From DATAGF01 sp963819845 (lineage in GTDB: Bacteria > Actinomycetota > Thermoleophilia > Miltoncostaeales > Miltoncostaeaceae): a stretch of 64,000 nucleotides of DNA. Shown piece by piece: positions 35,598 to 44,499 of the stretch (position 1 is the stretch's first letter; each line of letters starts with the position of its first letter). Both the position numbers and the translations under genes were made by a program. The stretch spans positions 744,001 to 808,000 of the forward strand of contig CAWFXQ010000008.1 in assembly GCA_963819845.1 (NCBI GenBank), given 5' to 3'. The notes beneath the pieces were generated by a model. The model did not search any database and was not told where the DNA came from. It saw only the letters and a list, made by a program, of their open reading frames with translations.

Positions 35598-36014
35598 GTG
35601 CTCAACCGGTCACGCCTCGCCATCGCGCTCGCGGCGCTCGCCGTCGCGGTGACGGCCGTGCTGGCGGCCGGTCCCCCCGCGCGCGCCGACGAGGCCGGCG
35701 GCGACCGCGCCGAGGCGCGGGTGGAGGGCGTCTGCGGCACGGGCAGCAGGTCGGAGCTGCGCCTGCGCGGAGACGGCGACGAGATCCGCGTCGAGGCGCG
35801 GGTGCGCACGGGCAAGCGCGGCGTCTGGCGCGTGTCGGTGTTCCACGAGCGCCGCCTCGTGGTGCGCGCCCGCGTGCGCTCGACCTCCGGAGGGCGGGGG
35901 TTCCGCTACCGCGCCGTCCTGCCCGACTTCGAGGGGCCCGACGCGGTGCGCGTGCGCGCCACGGCGCCGACGGGCGAGACCTGCACGGTGGGCGCCACGC
36001 TGCCCGGGTCGTAG
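35598..36014 (+). CDS. Small secreted protein, paralogue 1
   Basis: 138 aa from the GTG at 35598 with a signal peptide (LNRSRLAIALAALAVAVTAVLAA...ARA). The mature part begins VEGVCGTGSRSELRLRGDGD and has the pattern 'C-x-SELRL...VEARVRTGKRGVWRVSVFHERRLV', ending TGETCTVGATLPGS; two Cys may form a disulfide. The next gene encodes a protein with the same layout (CTLRSSAKLKLSPEDG ... WGVTVNRNGARV ... TGEVCRATARL). I know no function; a beta-sandwich is likely. Confidence 0.65.
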   Translation: MLNRSRLAIALAALAVAVTAVLAAGPPARADEAGGDRAEARVEGVCGTGSRSELRLRGDGDEIRVEARVRTGKRGVWRVSVFHERRLVVRARVRSTSGGRGFRYRAVLPDFEGPDAVRVRATAPTGETCTVGATLPGS

Positions 36015-36030
36015 GACCCATGTCGCATTG
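36012..36030 (+). promoter_or_regulatory. TAGGACC-type element, copy B
   Basis: TAGGACCCATGTCGCATTG starts on the stop codon of paralogue 1 and lies 72 bases before the start of paralogue 2. See copy A. Confidence 0.5.
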
Positions 36031-36102
36031 AGACCCCGACCGGCGATCGGGGACCGTCTCGACATCGGCGCCACAAGGGGCGCCGCGAGCGTGGAGGTCG
36101 GG

Positions 36103-36564
36103 ATGCGCAGGGGACTCAGGTCGGCGATCGGGGCGACGCTCGCGGTGGGGCTCATGGTGACGGCGCCGGTCGCGCTCGCGCGCCACGGCGCGGACGACCC
36201 GCCGGGCGACGACAACGTGGCGCGCGGCGGCGGCGAGACGGCCCGCGGCGGGGGCAACGACCGCGACGTCCGCGTCGCCGGCTCGTGCACGCTGCGCAGC
36301 TCGGCCAAGCTCAAGCTGAGCCCCGAGGACGGCGGCGTGGAGGTCGAGTTCGAGGTTGACGAGAACCGCGTCGGCAAGACCTGGGGCGTCACCGTGAACC
36401 GCAACGGCGCGCGGGTCCTGTCCCGCAAGGCCGTCACCCGGGCCCCCAGCGGCTCCTTCGAGGTCCGGACCGTGGTGAACCCGGGGAGCCCGCGCACCAC
36501 CGTCACGGCCGTCGCCAGGCGCGCCGCCACGGGCGAGGTCTGCCGGGCCACCGCGAGGCTGTAG
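36103..36564 (+). CDS. Small secreted protein, paralogue 2
   Basis: 153 aa. GGAGG precedes the ATG at 36103. A signal peptide (RSAIGATLAVGLMVTAPVALA) is followed by a Gly/Asp-rich linker (RHGADDPPGDDNVARGGG) and a domain of about 85 residues that parallels paralogue 1: VAGSCTLRSSAKLKLSPEDG, VEFEVDENRVGKTWGVTVN, TGEVCRATARL. The two Cys are in equivalent places. It is tandem with paralogue 1 and downstream of the two-component system. Function unknown. Confidence 0.7.
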   Translation: MRRGLRSAIGATLAVGLMVTAPVALARHGADDPPGDDNVARGGGETARGGGNDRDVRVAGSCTLRSSAKLKLSPEDGGVEVEFEVDENRVGKTWGVTVNRNGARVLSRKAVTRAPSGSFEVRTVVNPGSPRTTVTAVARRAATGEVCRATARL

Positions 36565-36597
36565 CCGCCCGCACGGGCGCCGATGGCGAGCGTCCTC

Positions 36598-37422
36598 CTA
36601 GTCGAGCAGACCGACCAGCGCCCGTGCGCCGCTGCGCACCGCGGCGCCGCAGGTCAGGTTGACCACCGATCCGGTGATCGCTCCCGCGCGGTCCGATGCC
36701 AGGAAGGCCGCCGTGTCGGCGACCTGCGCCAGCGTCGGCAGCCGCCCCAGCAGCGTCTGGTCCTCGCCCCACTGCGCGAGCATCTGCTCGACGCTGACGC
36801 CGGCCGCCGCCGCCAACGGCGCGAACAGCTCACCCGTGTAGGAGCCGTTGGAGGCCGCGTCCGCGATCGCGGTCGGTCGCAGGCAGACGACGCGGACGCC
36901 GCTCGGCCCGAGCTCGACGGCGAGCCGCTGGGTCATCTGCTCGATCGCCGCGCAGGTCGTGCCGTAGCCGAGATTCCCCGGTCGCGCGAAGCGGGCGCCG
37001 GCCGTCGAGAGGGTCAGGATCACGCCCCGCCCGCGTTCTGTCATCTGCCGCGCCGCGGCCTTGGCGGTGATCAGGTTGGTGCGCAGGAAGGCATCGATCG
37101 GATGCATGACCTCCTCGACGGCCAGCTCGGCGAGGGGGATGGAGCTCACGTGCGGGAAGGACACGGCGTTGAGCGCGATGTCGATTCCGCCCGCCTCTGT
37201 CGCCACGGCGTTGACGTGCTCGAGGACGGCGTGCTCGTCGAGCGCGTCAACCTCCGCCACCTCGGCGGCATCGCCGATGTCGTTCGCCACCGCCTCGAGC
37301 CGGGCCCTGCTGCGCCCGGCGAGGTGGACGTGGGCGCCGGCAGCCGCGAACGCGCGCGCGACGGCGCCGCCGATCGCCCCGCCGCCGCCGTGGATCAGCG
37401 CGGTCTTGCCCTCGAGCATCAT
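36598..37422 (-). CDS. SDR-family oxidoreductase lacking the catalytic Lys
   Basis: About 274 aa. The cofactor loop is ALIHGGGGAIGGAVARAF (G-x3-G-x-G variant) and D/R contacts follow in HLAGRSRARLEA. NAVSF replaces the usual NNAG. The active site has LSTAGARFARPGNLGYGTTC: Ser and Tyr are present, but the Tyr-x3-Lys position is Cys. Such divergent SDRs may be non-catalytic or use another mechanism. AAGGAG at 37429-37434 supports ATG 37422. NAD(P)H-dependent reduction is the family reaction; substrate unknown. Confidence 0.8.
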   Translation of the reverse strand: MMLEGKTALIHGGGGAIGGAVARAFAAAGAHVHLAGRSRARLEAVANDIGDAAEVAEVDALDEHAVLEHVNAVATEAGGIDIALNAVSFPHVSSIPLAELAVEEVMHPIDAFLRTNLITAKAAARQMTERGRGVILTLSTAGARFARPGNLGYGTTCAAIEQMTQRLAVELGPSGVRVVCLRPTAIADAASNGSYTGELFAPLAAAAGVSVEQMLAQWGEDQTLLGRLPTLAQVADTAAFLASDRAGAITGSVVNLTCGAAVRSGARALVGLLD

Positions 37423-37484
37423 CTCGATCTCCTTCGATGGTGGGAGCTGCACCTATCGAGTGAGAGCGGCCTCGGGGTCCCAAC

Positions 37485-38366
37485 TCATCGGTGGGGCGCG
37501 AGGATCTCCCCCGGCCGAAAGCGTCCGAGCACGCCCGGGCCGAGGAATGCGGTCATCGCCGCGATGAGCTCACCCTCGAACGTGAGGACCGTGAGCGCGA
37601 CGAGCTGGTAACGCCCGCCGTCGGGATTTCGCCGGCGGCCGGCGATCGCGGGCTGTCCGCTGGCGCTCGTCGCCTCGAACCGCCAGGTCGAGCGGAAGGT
37701 GCGCGCGCTGAGGAAGGCCGCGATGTCGTCCTTGCCCCGGAACCAGGCCGGCAGGGGCGGCATCGAGAAGCTCGCGTCGTCACTCAGCATCGCGACGATC
37801 GCCGCGACGTCGGCGCGGTTCCAGGCGTTGACGAAGCGGGCGACGAGCTCGCGGGAGCGCTCGTCGCCCAGCGCCCGCAGCGTCTCCTGCTGGGAACGGG
37901 CCGGAAGCTCCCGCTCGAGCTTCGCGCGGGCCCGCTGGAGGGCGCTGTTCACCGAGGCGACCGAGGTCTCGAGGATCTCGGCGGTCTCCCGGGCGCTGAA
38001 GCCGAGCACCTCGCGCAGGATCAGCACCGCGCGCTGGTTCGGCGGCAGGAGCTGGAGGGCGGCGACGTAGGCGAGCTCGACGCCCTCCCGGTCCTCGTAG
38101 CCCAGGAGGTCGTCCGGATAGGGCTCGATCCAGACCGATTCGGCCAGCGGCTCGGCGAGGGGGCCGCGCGGGTCGTCCCTGCTGCCGGCGCCCCTCGGCA
38201 GCTCGCGCCGCGTGCGCCCCTCGAGGATGCGCAGCGAGGCGTTGGTGGCGATGGTGTAGAGCCAGGAGCGGAGCGAGCTGCGCCCCTCGAAACCGGACAG
38301 CCCCTTCCACGCCCCCAGCAGCGCTTCCTGCAGCGCATCGTCGGCGTCGTGGACCGAGCCCAGCAT
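37485..38366 (-). CDS. ECF sigma factor with SnoaL-like C-terminal domain (SigG/TIGR02960 type)
   Basis: Region 2 reads MLGSVHDADDALQEALLGAW and SLRSWLYTIATNASL, followed by the family-specific WIEPYPDDLLG, region 4 LGFSARETAEILETSVASV and a SnoaL/NTF2-like tail (ARFVNAWNRADVAAIVAML, WFRGKDDIAAFL). No anti-sigma gene is needed in this class; the tail regulates. Homology clearly continues upstream to about 38420 (DAFAELIEPHRRELHAHCYR) but no usual start codon is found there in frame, so the true N-terminus is probably hidden by a base error; 38366 is only the first in-frame ATG. Confidence 0.85.
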   Translation of the reverse strand: MLGSVHDADDALQEALLGAWKGLSGFEGRSSLRSWLYTIATNASLRILEGRTRRELPRGAGSRDDPRGPLAEPLAESVWIEPYPDDLLGYEDREGVELAYVAALQLLPPNQRAVLILREVLGFSARETAEILETSVASVNSALQRARAKLERELPARSQQETLRALGDERSRELVARFVNAWNRADVAAIVAMLSDDASFSMPPLPAWFRGKDDIAAFLSARTFRSTWRFEATSASGQPAIAGRRRNPDGGRYQLVALTVLTFEGELIAAMTAFLGPGVLGRFRPGEILAPHR

Positions 38367-38449
38367 CCGGTAGCAGTGGGCGTGGAGCTCACGGCGGTGC
38401 GGCTCGATCAGCTCGGCGAAGGCGTCCTCATCGGGCCGTTCGGGTGGCG

Positions 38450-38884
38450 CTACCTGCGGTCTCCCTCTGAGGGCTCGGAGATCGCCTCGACGAGCTTGCC
38501 GGTCTTCGTCTCGTCCTCCTTGAGGGCGATGTCGGCCTGGGCAACGATGCCGACGAGCCTGCCGTTCTCGACGACGGGCAGCCGCCGAACCTGGTGGCGG
38601 GCCATGAGTTCGAGCGCCTCTTCGAGGTCGTTGCCGGGCTCAACGCTGATGAGGTCCCGAGAGCAGACGTCCCCGACCGACGTCACCTTGGGGTCTGCGG
38701 CCTCGGCGACCACTCTCGTGGTGATGTCTCGGTCGGTGATCAGCCCGACAAGCTGCTCGTCGTCGGTTATCGGCAGCGAGCCGATGCGCTCCTGGCGCAT
38801 CAGTCGCGCGGCCTCCACCACCGACGCCGATGCGCCGATCGAGCGGGGATCCTCGGTCATCGCGTCGCGGACACTCGTCGCCAT
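38450..38884 (-). CDS. Protein of two CBS domains
   Basis: 144 aa consisting of a CBS pair: SVRDAMTEDPRSIGAS...LPITDDEQLVGLITDRDITTR (first) and SVGDVCSRDLISVEPGND...LPVVENGRLVGIVAQADIAL (second); the ellipses mark helices. CBS pairs bind adenine nucleotides and serve as energy or stress sensors. It stands alone without an effector domain. It lies just upstream of the ECF sigma gene, in the same direction, and its stop is within the missing N-terminus of that gene, so the two may be coupled. Confidence 0.88.
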   Translation of the reverse strand: MATSVRDAMTEDPRSIGASASVVEAARLMRQERIGSLPITDDEQLVGLITDRDITTRVVAEAADPKVTSVGDVCSRDLISVEPGNDLEEALELMARHQVRRLPVVENGRLVGIVAQADIALKEDETKTGKLVEAISEPSEGDRR

Positions 38885-38926
38885 CGTGCCTCCTCCTCGT
38901 CACGTGGGATCTTAGTCCTGTTGCCC

Positions 38927-39643
38927 TCAGCTCGAGGCGGACCTGAGCCCGGCGACGGCGGTCTGGATGAGCTCGGCGACCGCCGCCGGGTTTGACACGT
39001 AGATCGCGTGATTGCCCTCGGTCTCGACAACCCTCGAGCCCGCCCGCTTGGACATGAATCGCTGGAGATCGGGCGGGATGATGAGGTCGCCGGTGGCGAG
39101 GAGCCACCAGCTCGACCGTGATCTCCAGGCCGGCTCGCTCACCTCCGTGGTGATCGCGCTGAGTCCCCACGGCACCTGGGAGTCGGCCATGAAGGCGGCG
39201 TGCTCCGGGTCCACGTCGGCCGCGAATGCGGCGGGGAACTTCTCCTTGTCGAGGAAGAGGAAGCCGTCTTGTGGCGCCAGGGGCGCCACGGGCGCGTCTG
39301 GCGGCGGGTCCGCGATCAGCGTGTTGATCGACTCGCCCGCGTCGGGGGCGAAGGCGGCGATGTAGACGAGCCCGGCGACGTTCGGATCGGTGCCCGCCTC
39401 GGTGATCACCACCCCGCCGTAGGAATGGGCGACCAGGACGACCGGGCCGTCCTGGGCCGCGATCGCCAGCTTGGTCACGGCGACGTCGTCCTCGAGGGAG
39501 GCGGTCGAGTTCTGGACCACGGCGACTGTGCAGCCGGCCGCCTTCAGGATCCGGTAGACCCCCTCCCACCCGGATCCGTCCGCGAAGGCTCCGTGCACGA
39601 GTACCACGTTGGGCTTTTCCAACTTCGGTGCGGGACCCGCCAC
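38927..39643 (-). CDS. Alpha/beta hydrolase
   Basis: 238 aa. The fold shows VVLVHGAFADGSGWEGV (oxyanion loop), nucleophile Ser74 in VAHSYGG, an acid in LLATGDLIIPP and the His in VETEGNHAIYVSNP. It belongs to the small esterase-like group often annotated as chloroperoxidase-type or salicylate-esterase-like hydrolases with VPLAALDP-type caps. Its substrate is unknown. No signal peptide; cytoplasmic. Confidence 0.85.
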   Translation of the reverse strand: MAGPAPKLEKPNVVLVHGAFADGSGWEGVYRILKAAGCTVAVVQNSTASLEDDVAVTKLAIAAQDGPVVLVAHSYGGVVITEAGTDPNVAGLVYIAAFAPDAGESINTLIADPPPDAPVAPLAPQDGFLFLDKEKFPAAFAADVDPEHAAFMADSQVPWGLSAITTEVSEPAWRSRSSWWLLATGDLIIPPDLQRFMSKRAGSRVVETEGNHAIYVSNPAAVAELIQTAVAGLRSASS

Positions 39644-39726
39644 GACGTCCTCCTTCGCCCAGACTCCGCCGGAGCGGCGACCCTAGCCCGACCCGGTCGC
39701 GGACACCACCACGCATTCATGACCGC

Positions 39727-42319
39727 TCATTCGGGCCCGCGCACGAACGCGATCGCCTCACGTTGAGTGAGCTCGGATCCGGCCGTGAAGGCGTCCGTGA
39801 AGACGCCGGGCTCCATCTCCTGGGCCACCAGGGTGGCGAGCTCCGCCTCGCCGGGCCGCATCGAGGGCCACGCCCGCAGCCCCGCGCGCTGCCGCAGCCC
39901 ATCGGCCGCACCCAGGGCCGTCGCCGCCCGCCGTGCATCCCCTTCCGCCAGCGCGAGCTGGGCAACGGCGACGAGCGAGAAGGCCACGGTCTGGGTGCTG
40001 AGCTCGGCGTCCTCGCCCGCCTCCACCGACTCCACCAGCCGCGCTCGAGCCTCTTCGAGCCGGCCGGCCCTCACGGCGAGCGAGGCGAGCTGGCTTCGTG
40101 CGGCCGACTCGAGCCACGTGTTGCCGAGCTGCCCGCCGAGCTCTTCGGCCTCGGTGAGGTACTCGCGCGCGGCGTCGTGTCGGCCGAGCGTCATCTCCAG
40201 CAGCCCGACGGTCAGCGCCGCCCACCCCCGGAACGGCTCGTTCTGCCGGCGGAAGCCGTCGAGCGCGGTCGAGGCCGCCTGCAGCGCGCCGTCGAGGTCG
40301 TCGACGATCGGCAGGGTCCACGAGACGGCCAGCTGCGCCGCGCTCTCCAGATACGGATCGTCGATGCGCCCCTCGAGTCGCTCGATCCCCTCGAGCGCGG
40401 CCTGTGCGGCGTCGTCGTCGCCGACCTCGACGGCGGTCACGGCCGCGATCAACAGCACCTCGGCGTGCGCGCGATCCTCCAGCTCGTCGGCTCGGAGCAT
40501 GAGCTCCTGGATCAAGGCCCGGCCCTCGGCCATGCGCTCGCGCATCTGCCAGAACAGCCAGAGGATGACGAAGATGTGCGGCAGGGGCGCGATGTCGTGG
40601 GTGAAGAACCACCGGACGGCGACCCCGAGGTTCCCCTCCTCGGTCCGCAGTCGCTCGCCCCACTCGGCCTGTCGCTCGGCGGGCCACTCGGCGTTCTCCA
40701 CGAGCGCGCCGAAGTACTCGGCGTGCCGTCGCTCGACGTCCGGCAGGTCCGCGTCGGCGGCGAGCCGCTCGGCGGCCAGCTCCCGCACGGCCGCGAGCAT
40801 GCGGAACCTCGGCCCGGCATCGGTCGCATCGACGCTCACCAGGCTGTGCCCCGCGAGGGAGTCGAGCAGGTCGAGGGCTCGGTCCTCGGGCAGGCCGGAG
40901 ACGTGCACGGCCGCCTCGACCGTCCAGCCGTCGACGAAGACCGACATGGTGGCCAGCATCTGCTGCTCGGCGTCGTCGAGCAGCCCGACGCTCCACTCCA
41001 CGGTCGCGCGCAGGGTGCGCTGACGCTCGGGAAGATCGACCGGTCCGGTCCCCAGGGCGTCGAGGCGACCGGCGAGCCGGGCGAGCAGCGCATCCGGTGT
41101 CAGCAACCGGGTGCGCGCCGCCGCAAGCTCGATGGCCAGCGGCAGACCGTCGAGGCGCCGGCAGATCTCGACGATCGCGGGCGCGTTGTCGTCGGTCAGC
41201 GCGAAGTCGTAGCGGACGGCCTGGGCGCGATCGACGAACAGCTGGACGGCGGGCAATGAGGCCAGCTCCTCGAGCGGAGCGGGCCCCGCCAACGCCGGCA
41301 CCGTCAGCGGGCCGACCGGGTACTCGCGCTCGGCCCGGAGCCGGAGCACGGTGCGGCTCGTCGCGAGGATGTCGAGACCGGGGCACCGGGCCAGCAGCTG
41401 GTCGAGGTCGGGCGCGACACCAACGACCTGCTCGAGGTTGTCCAGCACGAGCAGGGTGGGCGTCTCCGCGAACCGCTCGACCAGGACGTCCACGGGCGGG
41501 CGCACGCCCTCGATGGTCGCGCCCACCGCGGCGGCGACGCGCGGCAGCACCAGCTCGGGCTCAGCGACCGATGCGAGCGGCACGAACACCGTCCCCTGCG
41601 GGTAGCGATCGTCCAGTTGCTCGCCCACGGCGATCGCCAGCCGCGTCTTGCCGACGCCGCCGGGACCGGTGAGGGTCACCAGCCGGACGTCCGGCTCGGC
41701 GATCAGCTTCGAGACCTCGACGATGTCCTGCTCGCGCCCGATCAACGACGTCGACGCCACCGGCAGCGAGCGCGGGCCCCGCCGGTCGCTTGTCGGCGCG
41801 GGCGACGCCGAATCCGTCGGCCCGGCTCGTTGCGGCGGCGAACCGCTCGCTGAGGAGCAGGGCCAGGTCTTCCCGCACCAGTCGCCCGAGCTCCCGCGGG
41901 GTGCGGAACGAGCGGTAGGACACGGTCCCCTCCGTCTGGAGCTCCTCGATCATCGCCGTCAGCCCAGGCTCTCGGTCGGGCGCCGGTCCCTTGACGTACA
42001 GCAGCCGGGGGAGCGAGTGGGAGAGCCGGAACTCGTCCTCGAGTCCCGAGATGTCCATGCCCGGCCCGACCCAGCCGTACCGCTGCCAGTAGAGGCCGAT
42101 GAAGATGTCGGACTGCGCGAGGTAGGCCCGGTACAGCTCGCGAGGTGGGTGCGGTCGGGCACCGAGCTCGAACAGCACCGGCGTGAGCCGCAGGGCCGAG
42201 ATGGCACGGGCTACGGCGGCGCGCTCTTCGGCGAGCTCGGCCAGCGTGGAGCTCACGAAGACGCGCAGACGCTGGTCCGGGGTGCGGATCGCGACGTTGC
42301 CCGGCTGTTCCTCCGTCAT
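39727..42319 (-). CDS. DUF4062-STAND ATPase with TPR tail, frameshifted
   Basis: The ATG at 42319 begins TEEQPGNVAIRTPDQ, then a DUF4062 domain (RVFVSSTLAELAEERAAVAR, SDIFIGLYWQRYGWV, EDEFRLSHSLPRLLYVK). A shift near 41770 (one extra G) leads to the NB-ARC-type ATPase: LIGREQDIVEVSKLI, Walker A LTGPGGVGKTRLAI, Walker B PTLLVLDNLEQV, ILATSRTVLRL (sensor 1), GLPLAIELAAAR (GLPL). The remaining ~430 residues are TPR-like helices ending LGAADGLRQRAGLRAWPS. No DNA-binding domain is present. About 863 aa. STAND proteins act as ligand-triggered switches in regulation or defence. DUF4062 would be the output or sensor unit. Confidence 0.85.
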
Positions 42320-42428
42320 CTGACCCTCAGGCTCTCCACCGTCGAAATCGTATGGCAGGCGCCCGGTCGGGGGAGAGCATCCGGCGCGTTCGCGCAGCGG
42401 ACGCCTTTCGAGGCCGGTCGTCAACCGA

Positions 42429-42833
42429 TCAGTGGTGCGCCAGATTGTTGACGGAAGGCCACCGACCCGTGGACGCCATGTCGAGACGGTCGGTCATGGC
42501 CCGACGCCACTCCGGGGTATCGAAGGGCTTGCCCCAGTAGTCGGTGACGCGGACGGCCTTGCCGTCTTCGATCTCGGCGATCGTCACGTTGCGGTAGACG
42601 GCGCCGTCCCCATAGTCGTTGCTCCACTCGACAACCAGGAGATCCCCGAGGCGGTGGCGTGCGCCCACGGCCAGGGTGAGCTCCTCGAAGTTGCCCTCAA
42701 TCCTGCCGATCAGCTCGCGGCCGCGCACGATCTCGCCCATCTGCGGCCACTGGCGCACGACGTCGTCGGCGAGCGGGACGCCGAGGATGTAGGCGAGGCG
42801 GGTCTCGCCGTTGGAGGTGGGTGAGTCGTTCAT
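42429..42833 (-). CDS. SnoaL/NTF2-like small protein
   Basis: 134 aa with the NTF2-like alpha+beta cone: an N-terminal helix region (DDVVRQWPQMGEIVRGRELI) and strands ELTLAVGARHRLGDLLVVEW, AVYRNVTIAEIEDGKAVRV and TDYWGKPFDTPEWRRAM. The DYWG...P ending is typical of SnoaL-like isomerase/hydrolase relatives. Catalytic residues cannot be named. It lies 109 bases upstream of the STAND gene on the same strand. Confidence 0.72.
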   Translation of the reverse strand: MNDSPTSNGETRLAYILGVPLADDVVRQWPQMGEIVRGRELIGRIEGNFEELTLAVGARHRLGDLLVVEWSNDYGDGAVYRNVTIAEIEDGKAVRVTDYWGKPFDTPEWRRAMTDRLDMASTGRWPSVNNLAHH

Positions 42834-42893
42834 GCTCGTGATCTCCGATACGTGGTGACCGTCTCTCCGTCAGCGGCTCGACGACCACGACCC

Positions 42894-43136
42894 TTACTTC
42901 AGGGCGTCAGGAGCGGCGGGGCGCTCGCCACGCAGGAGCGCCTCGAGTCCGTCGAGGTCCTCCCGGCAGGCGGCGCAGTCGCGCAGGTGCGCGGCGACCT
43001 CGGGGAGGCGACCGGCGGCATCCTCGCCCCCGGCCCGCAGCTCGGCGTACTCGTCCATGACCTCGAAGCAGGCGTCGCAGCCCGGGTCACGGCCACTGTG
43101 CCCCAGCAGCCTCTGGATGGTCGCGCGCTGCTTCAT
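42894..43136 (-). CDS. Zinc-finger anti-sigma factor
   Basis: 80 aa with the zinc anti-sigma arrangement CDACFEVMDEYAELR ... VAAHLRDCAACREDLDGLEAL (H-x3-C-x2-C). It has no membrane helix, so it is a soluble sensor. Its ATG overlaps the stop of the sigma gene (ATGA at 43133-43136), the standard arrangement for an ECF sigma/anti-sigma pair. Confidence 0.83.
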   Translation of the reverse strand: MKQRATIQRLLGHSGRDPGCDACFEVMDEYAELRAGGEDAAGRLPEVAAHLRDCAACREDLDGLEALLRGERPAAPDALK

Positions 43137-43792
43137 CTCTGGACCTCGAAGCCGTCGTGGGCAAGGGTGACGCGCAGCTTCCGTCTGGCGTCGTGCAGGG
43201 TCTTGTAGATCGCCCCGCGGTTGCTGCCGAGTCGCTCCGCGAGCACGTCGATCGGCACCTCCCGAAGGGCGGCGGCTTCGAAGACCGTCCGCTGATGGTC
43301 GGTGAGCCGCTCGCGCACCGCCCGCCTGATCGCCGCGAGCAACTCGCGCTGCTCGGCCGGCTCGTGGGCGGTCGCCCGGTCGGGGACCCGCTCCCAGGCC
43401 GCGTCGTCGAGCGCGACCGACCGCCCGCGCCAGGCGTGGCGGCGCAGCCGCACCGAGGTCTCGAGGAGGGCGAACTTGTAGGCCCAGGTCGTGAAGCGGC
43501 TCCTGCCCCCGAAGGAGTCGAGCTTGGCGGTGACCGCCATCAGCGCGTCATCGGCGGCCTGCAGGCAGAGGTCCTCGAGGTCGGCGCGCACCGGGTCGGG
43601 CAGCGATCCGCGCCGGCGCCCCGCCTCGGCGTGGGCGGCGCGTAGGAGCAGGCCGTGCAGATCGGCCAGGGCGCGCTCGCGCTCGGCGCCCGTCGCGCGC
43701 AGCCGGCGTAGCCATGCCTCGGATTCCGGATCGAGGCGCCGCCCCGAGGAGGCGTCGCGGCGGGCCGGGCGGTCGGCGACGCCGTCGGTCAC
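43133..43792 (-). CDS. ECF-type sigma factor
   Basis: 219 aa. Region 2 is DLCLQAADDALMAVTAKLDS and RSRFTTWAYKFALLETSVRL; region 4 is TDHQRTVFEAAALREVPIDVL with LAERLGSNRGAIYKTLHDAR. It has an N-terminal basic extension of about 30 residues. It is co-translated with an upstream MOSC gene (GTGA at 43789-43792) and the downstream anti-sigma gene (ATGA). Targets unknown; autoregulation is typical. Confidence 0.88.
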   Translation of the reverse strand: MTDGVADRPARRDASSGRRLDPESEAWLRRLRATGAERERALADLHGLLLRAAHAEAGRRRGSLPDPVRADLEDLCLQAADDALMAVTAKLDSFGGRSRFTTWAYKFALLETSVRLRRHAWRGRSVALDDAAWERVPDRATAHEPAEQRELLAAIRRAVRERLTDHQRTVFEAAALREVPIDVLAERLGSNRGAIYKTLHDARRKLRVTLAHDGFEVQR

Positions 43793-44499
43793 GAGCCCGG
43801 AGCCGACGCGGGGATCAGGCCCGCGTCCGCGAGCACGCGGCGGCGGCCGTCATCGAGCTCGACCACGGCCGCGGGGTCGCCGACGCTCACGATCCCGGGG
43901 GCGATGACGGCGCAGTTCAGGGCGAGCGTGCCCTCGAAGCGCCGGCGAATGTCGCGCAGCACGTCGACGTCCTGCTCGAGCGTGTCGGGATCGAAGGTCG
44001 TCACGACGCAGCGCGCGCGCAGCGAGTGCAGCAGGATCAGCACGGTCCCGACGACGAGCACGCGGCCTTCCCAGTCCCGCTCGGCAAGGCCCTCGACCCC
44101 GCCGATCACGATGTTCGGCCGAAGGCGGCGCCCATCCCTGCCGAACGCCGCGATCGCTCCGTCGGTGGCCACCAGCAGCGGCAGGACGTCGAAGCGAGCC
44201 GGCTCGGGTGACGGGACGAGGCCGGCGTCCCGGCCGGCCGCCTGCCTGACCGCCGCGCCGGCCCGCGCCCCCCACCACGGCGCGCCGTCGACACCCACGA
44301 CCCCGCTGTCGCCGAGCGTGCCGCTGAGGCCGAGCAGCCCAGGGCGGGTGCGGGCCGTCACCAGGCGCCCGCCGTCACGAACCTGGACCAGCCGGTCCCC
44401 GTCGATGCCCTCGGTCCGGATCTGCGCGCGCTGCAGCGGCTGGCCGCGCATCGACTTGACCGGGTAGCGCCAGAGCTGCGAGACAAAGAGAGCGCTCAT
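43789..44499 (-). CDS. MOSC protein with N-terminal beta-barrel domain
   Basis: 236 aa. SQLWRYPVKSMRGQPL is the classic start of the MOSC_N beta-barrel; DGDRLVQVRDG and TARTRPGLLGLSG follow. The MOSC domain has RRLRPNIVIGGVEGLAERDW and a Cys in RARCVVTTFDPDTLEQD, the pattern of mARC/YcbX-like proteins that reduce N-hydroxylated compounds with a molybdenum cofactor. First gene of the sigma/anti-sigma operon, which suggests that this sigma factor responds to or controls a sulfur/oxidative process. Confidence 0.87.
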   Translation of the reverse strand: MSALFVSQLWRYPVKSMRGQPLQRAQIRTEGIDGDRLVQVRDGGRLVTARTRPGLLGLSGTLGDSGVVGVDGAPWWGARAGAAVRQAAGRDAGLVPSPEPARFDVLPLLVATDGAIAAFGRDGRRLRPNIVIGGVEGLAERDWEGRVLVVGTVLILLHSLRARCVVTTFDPDTLEQDVDVLRDIRRRFEGTLALNCAVIAPGIVSVGDPAAVVELDDGRRRVLADAGLIPASAPGS

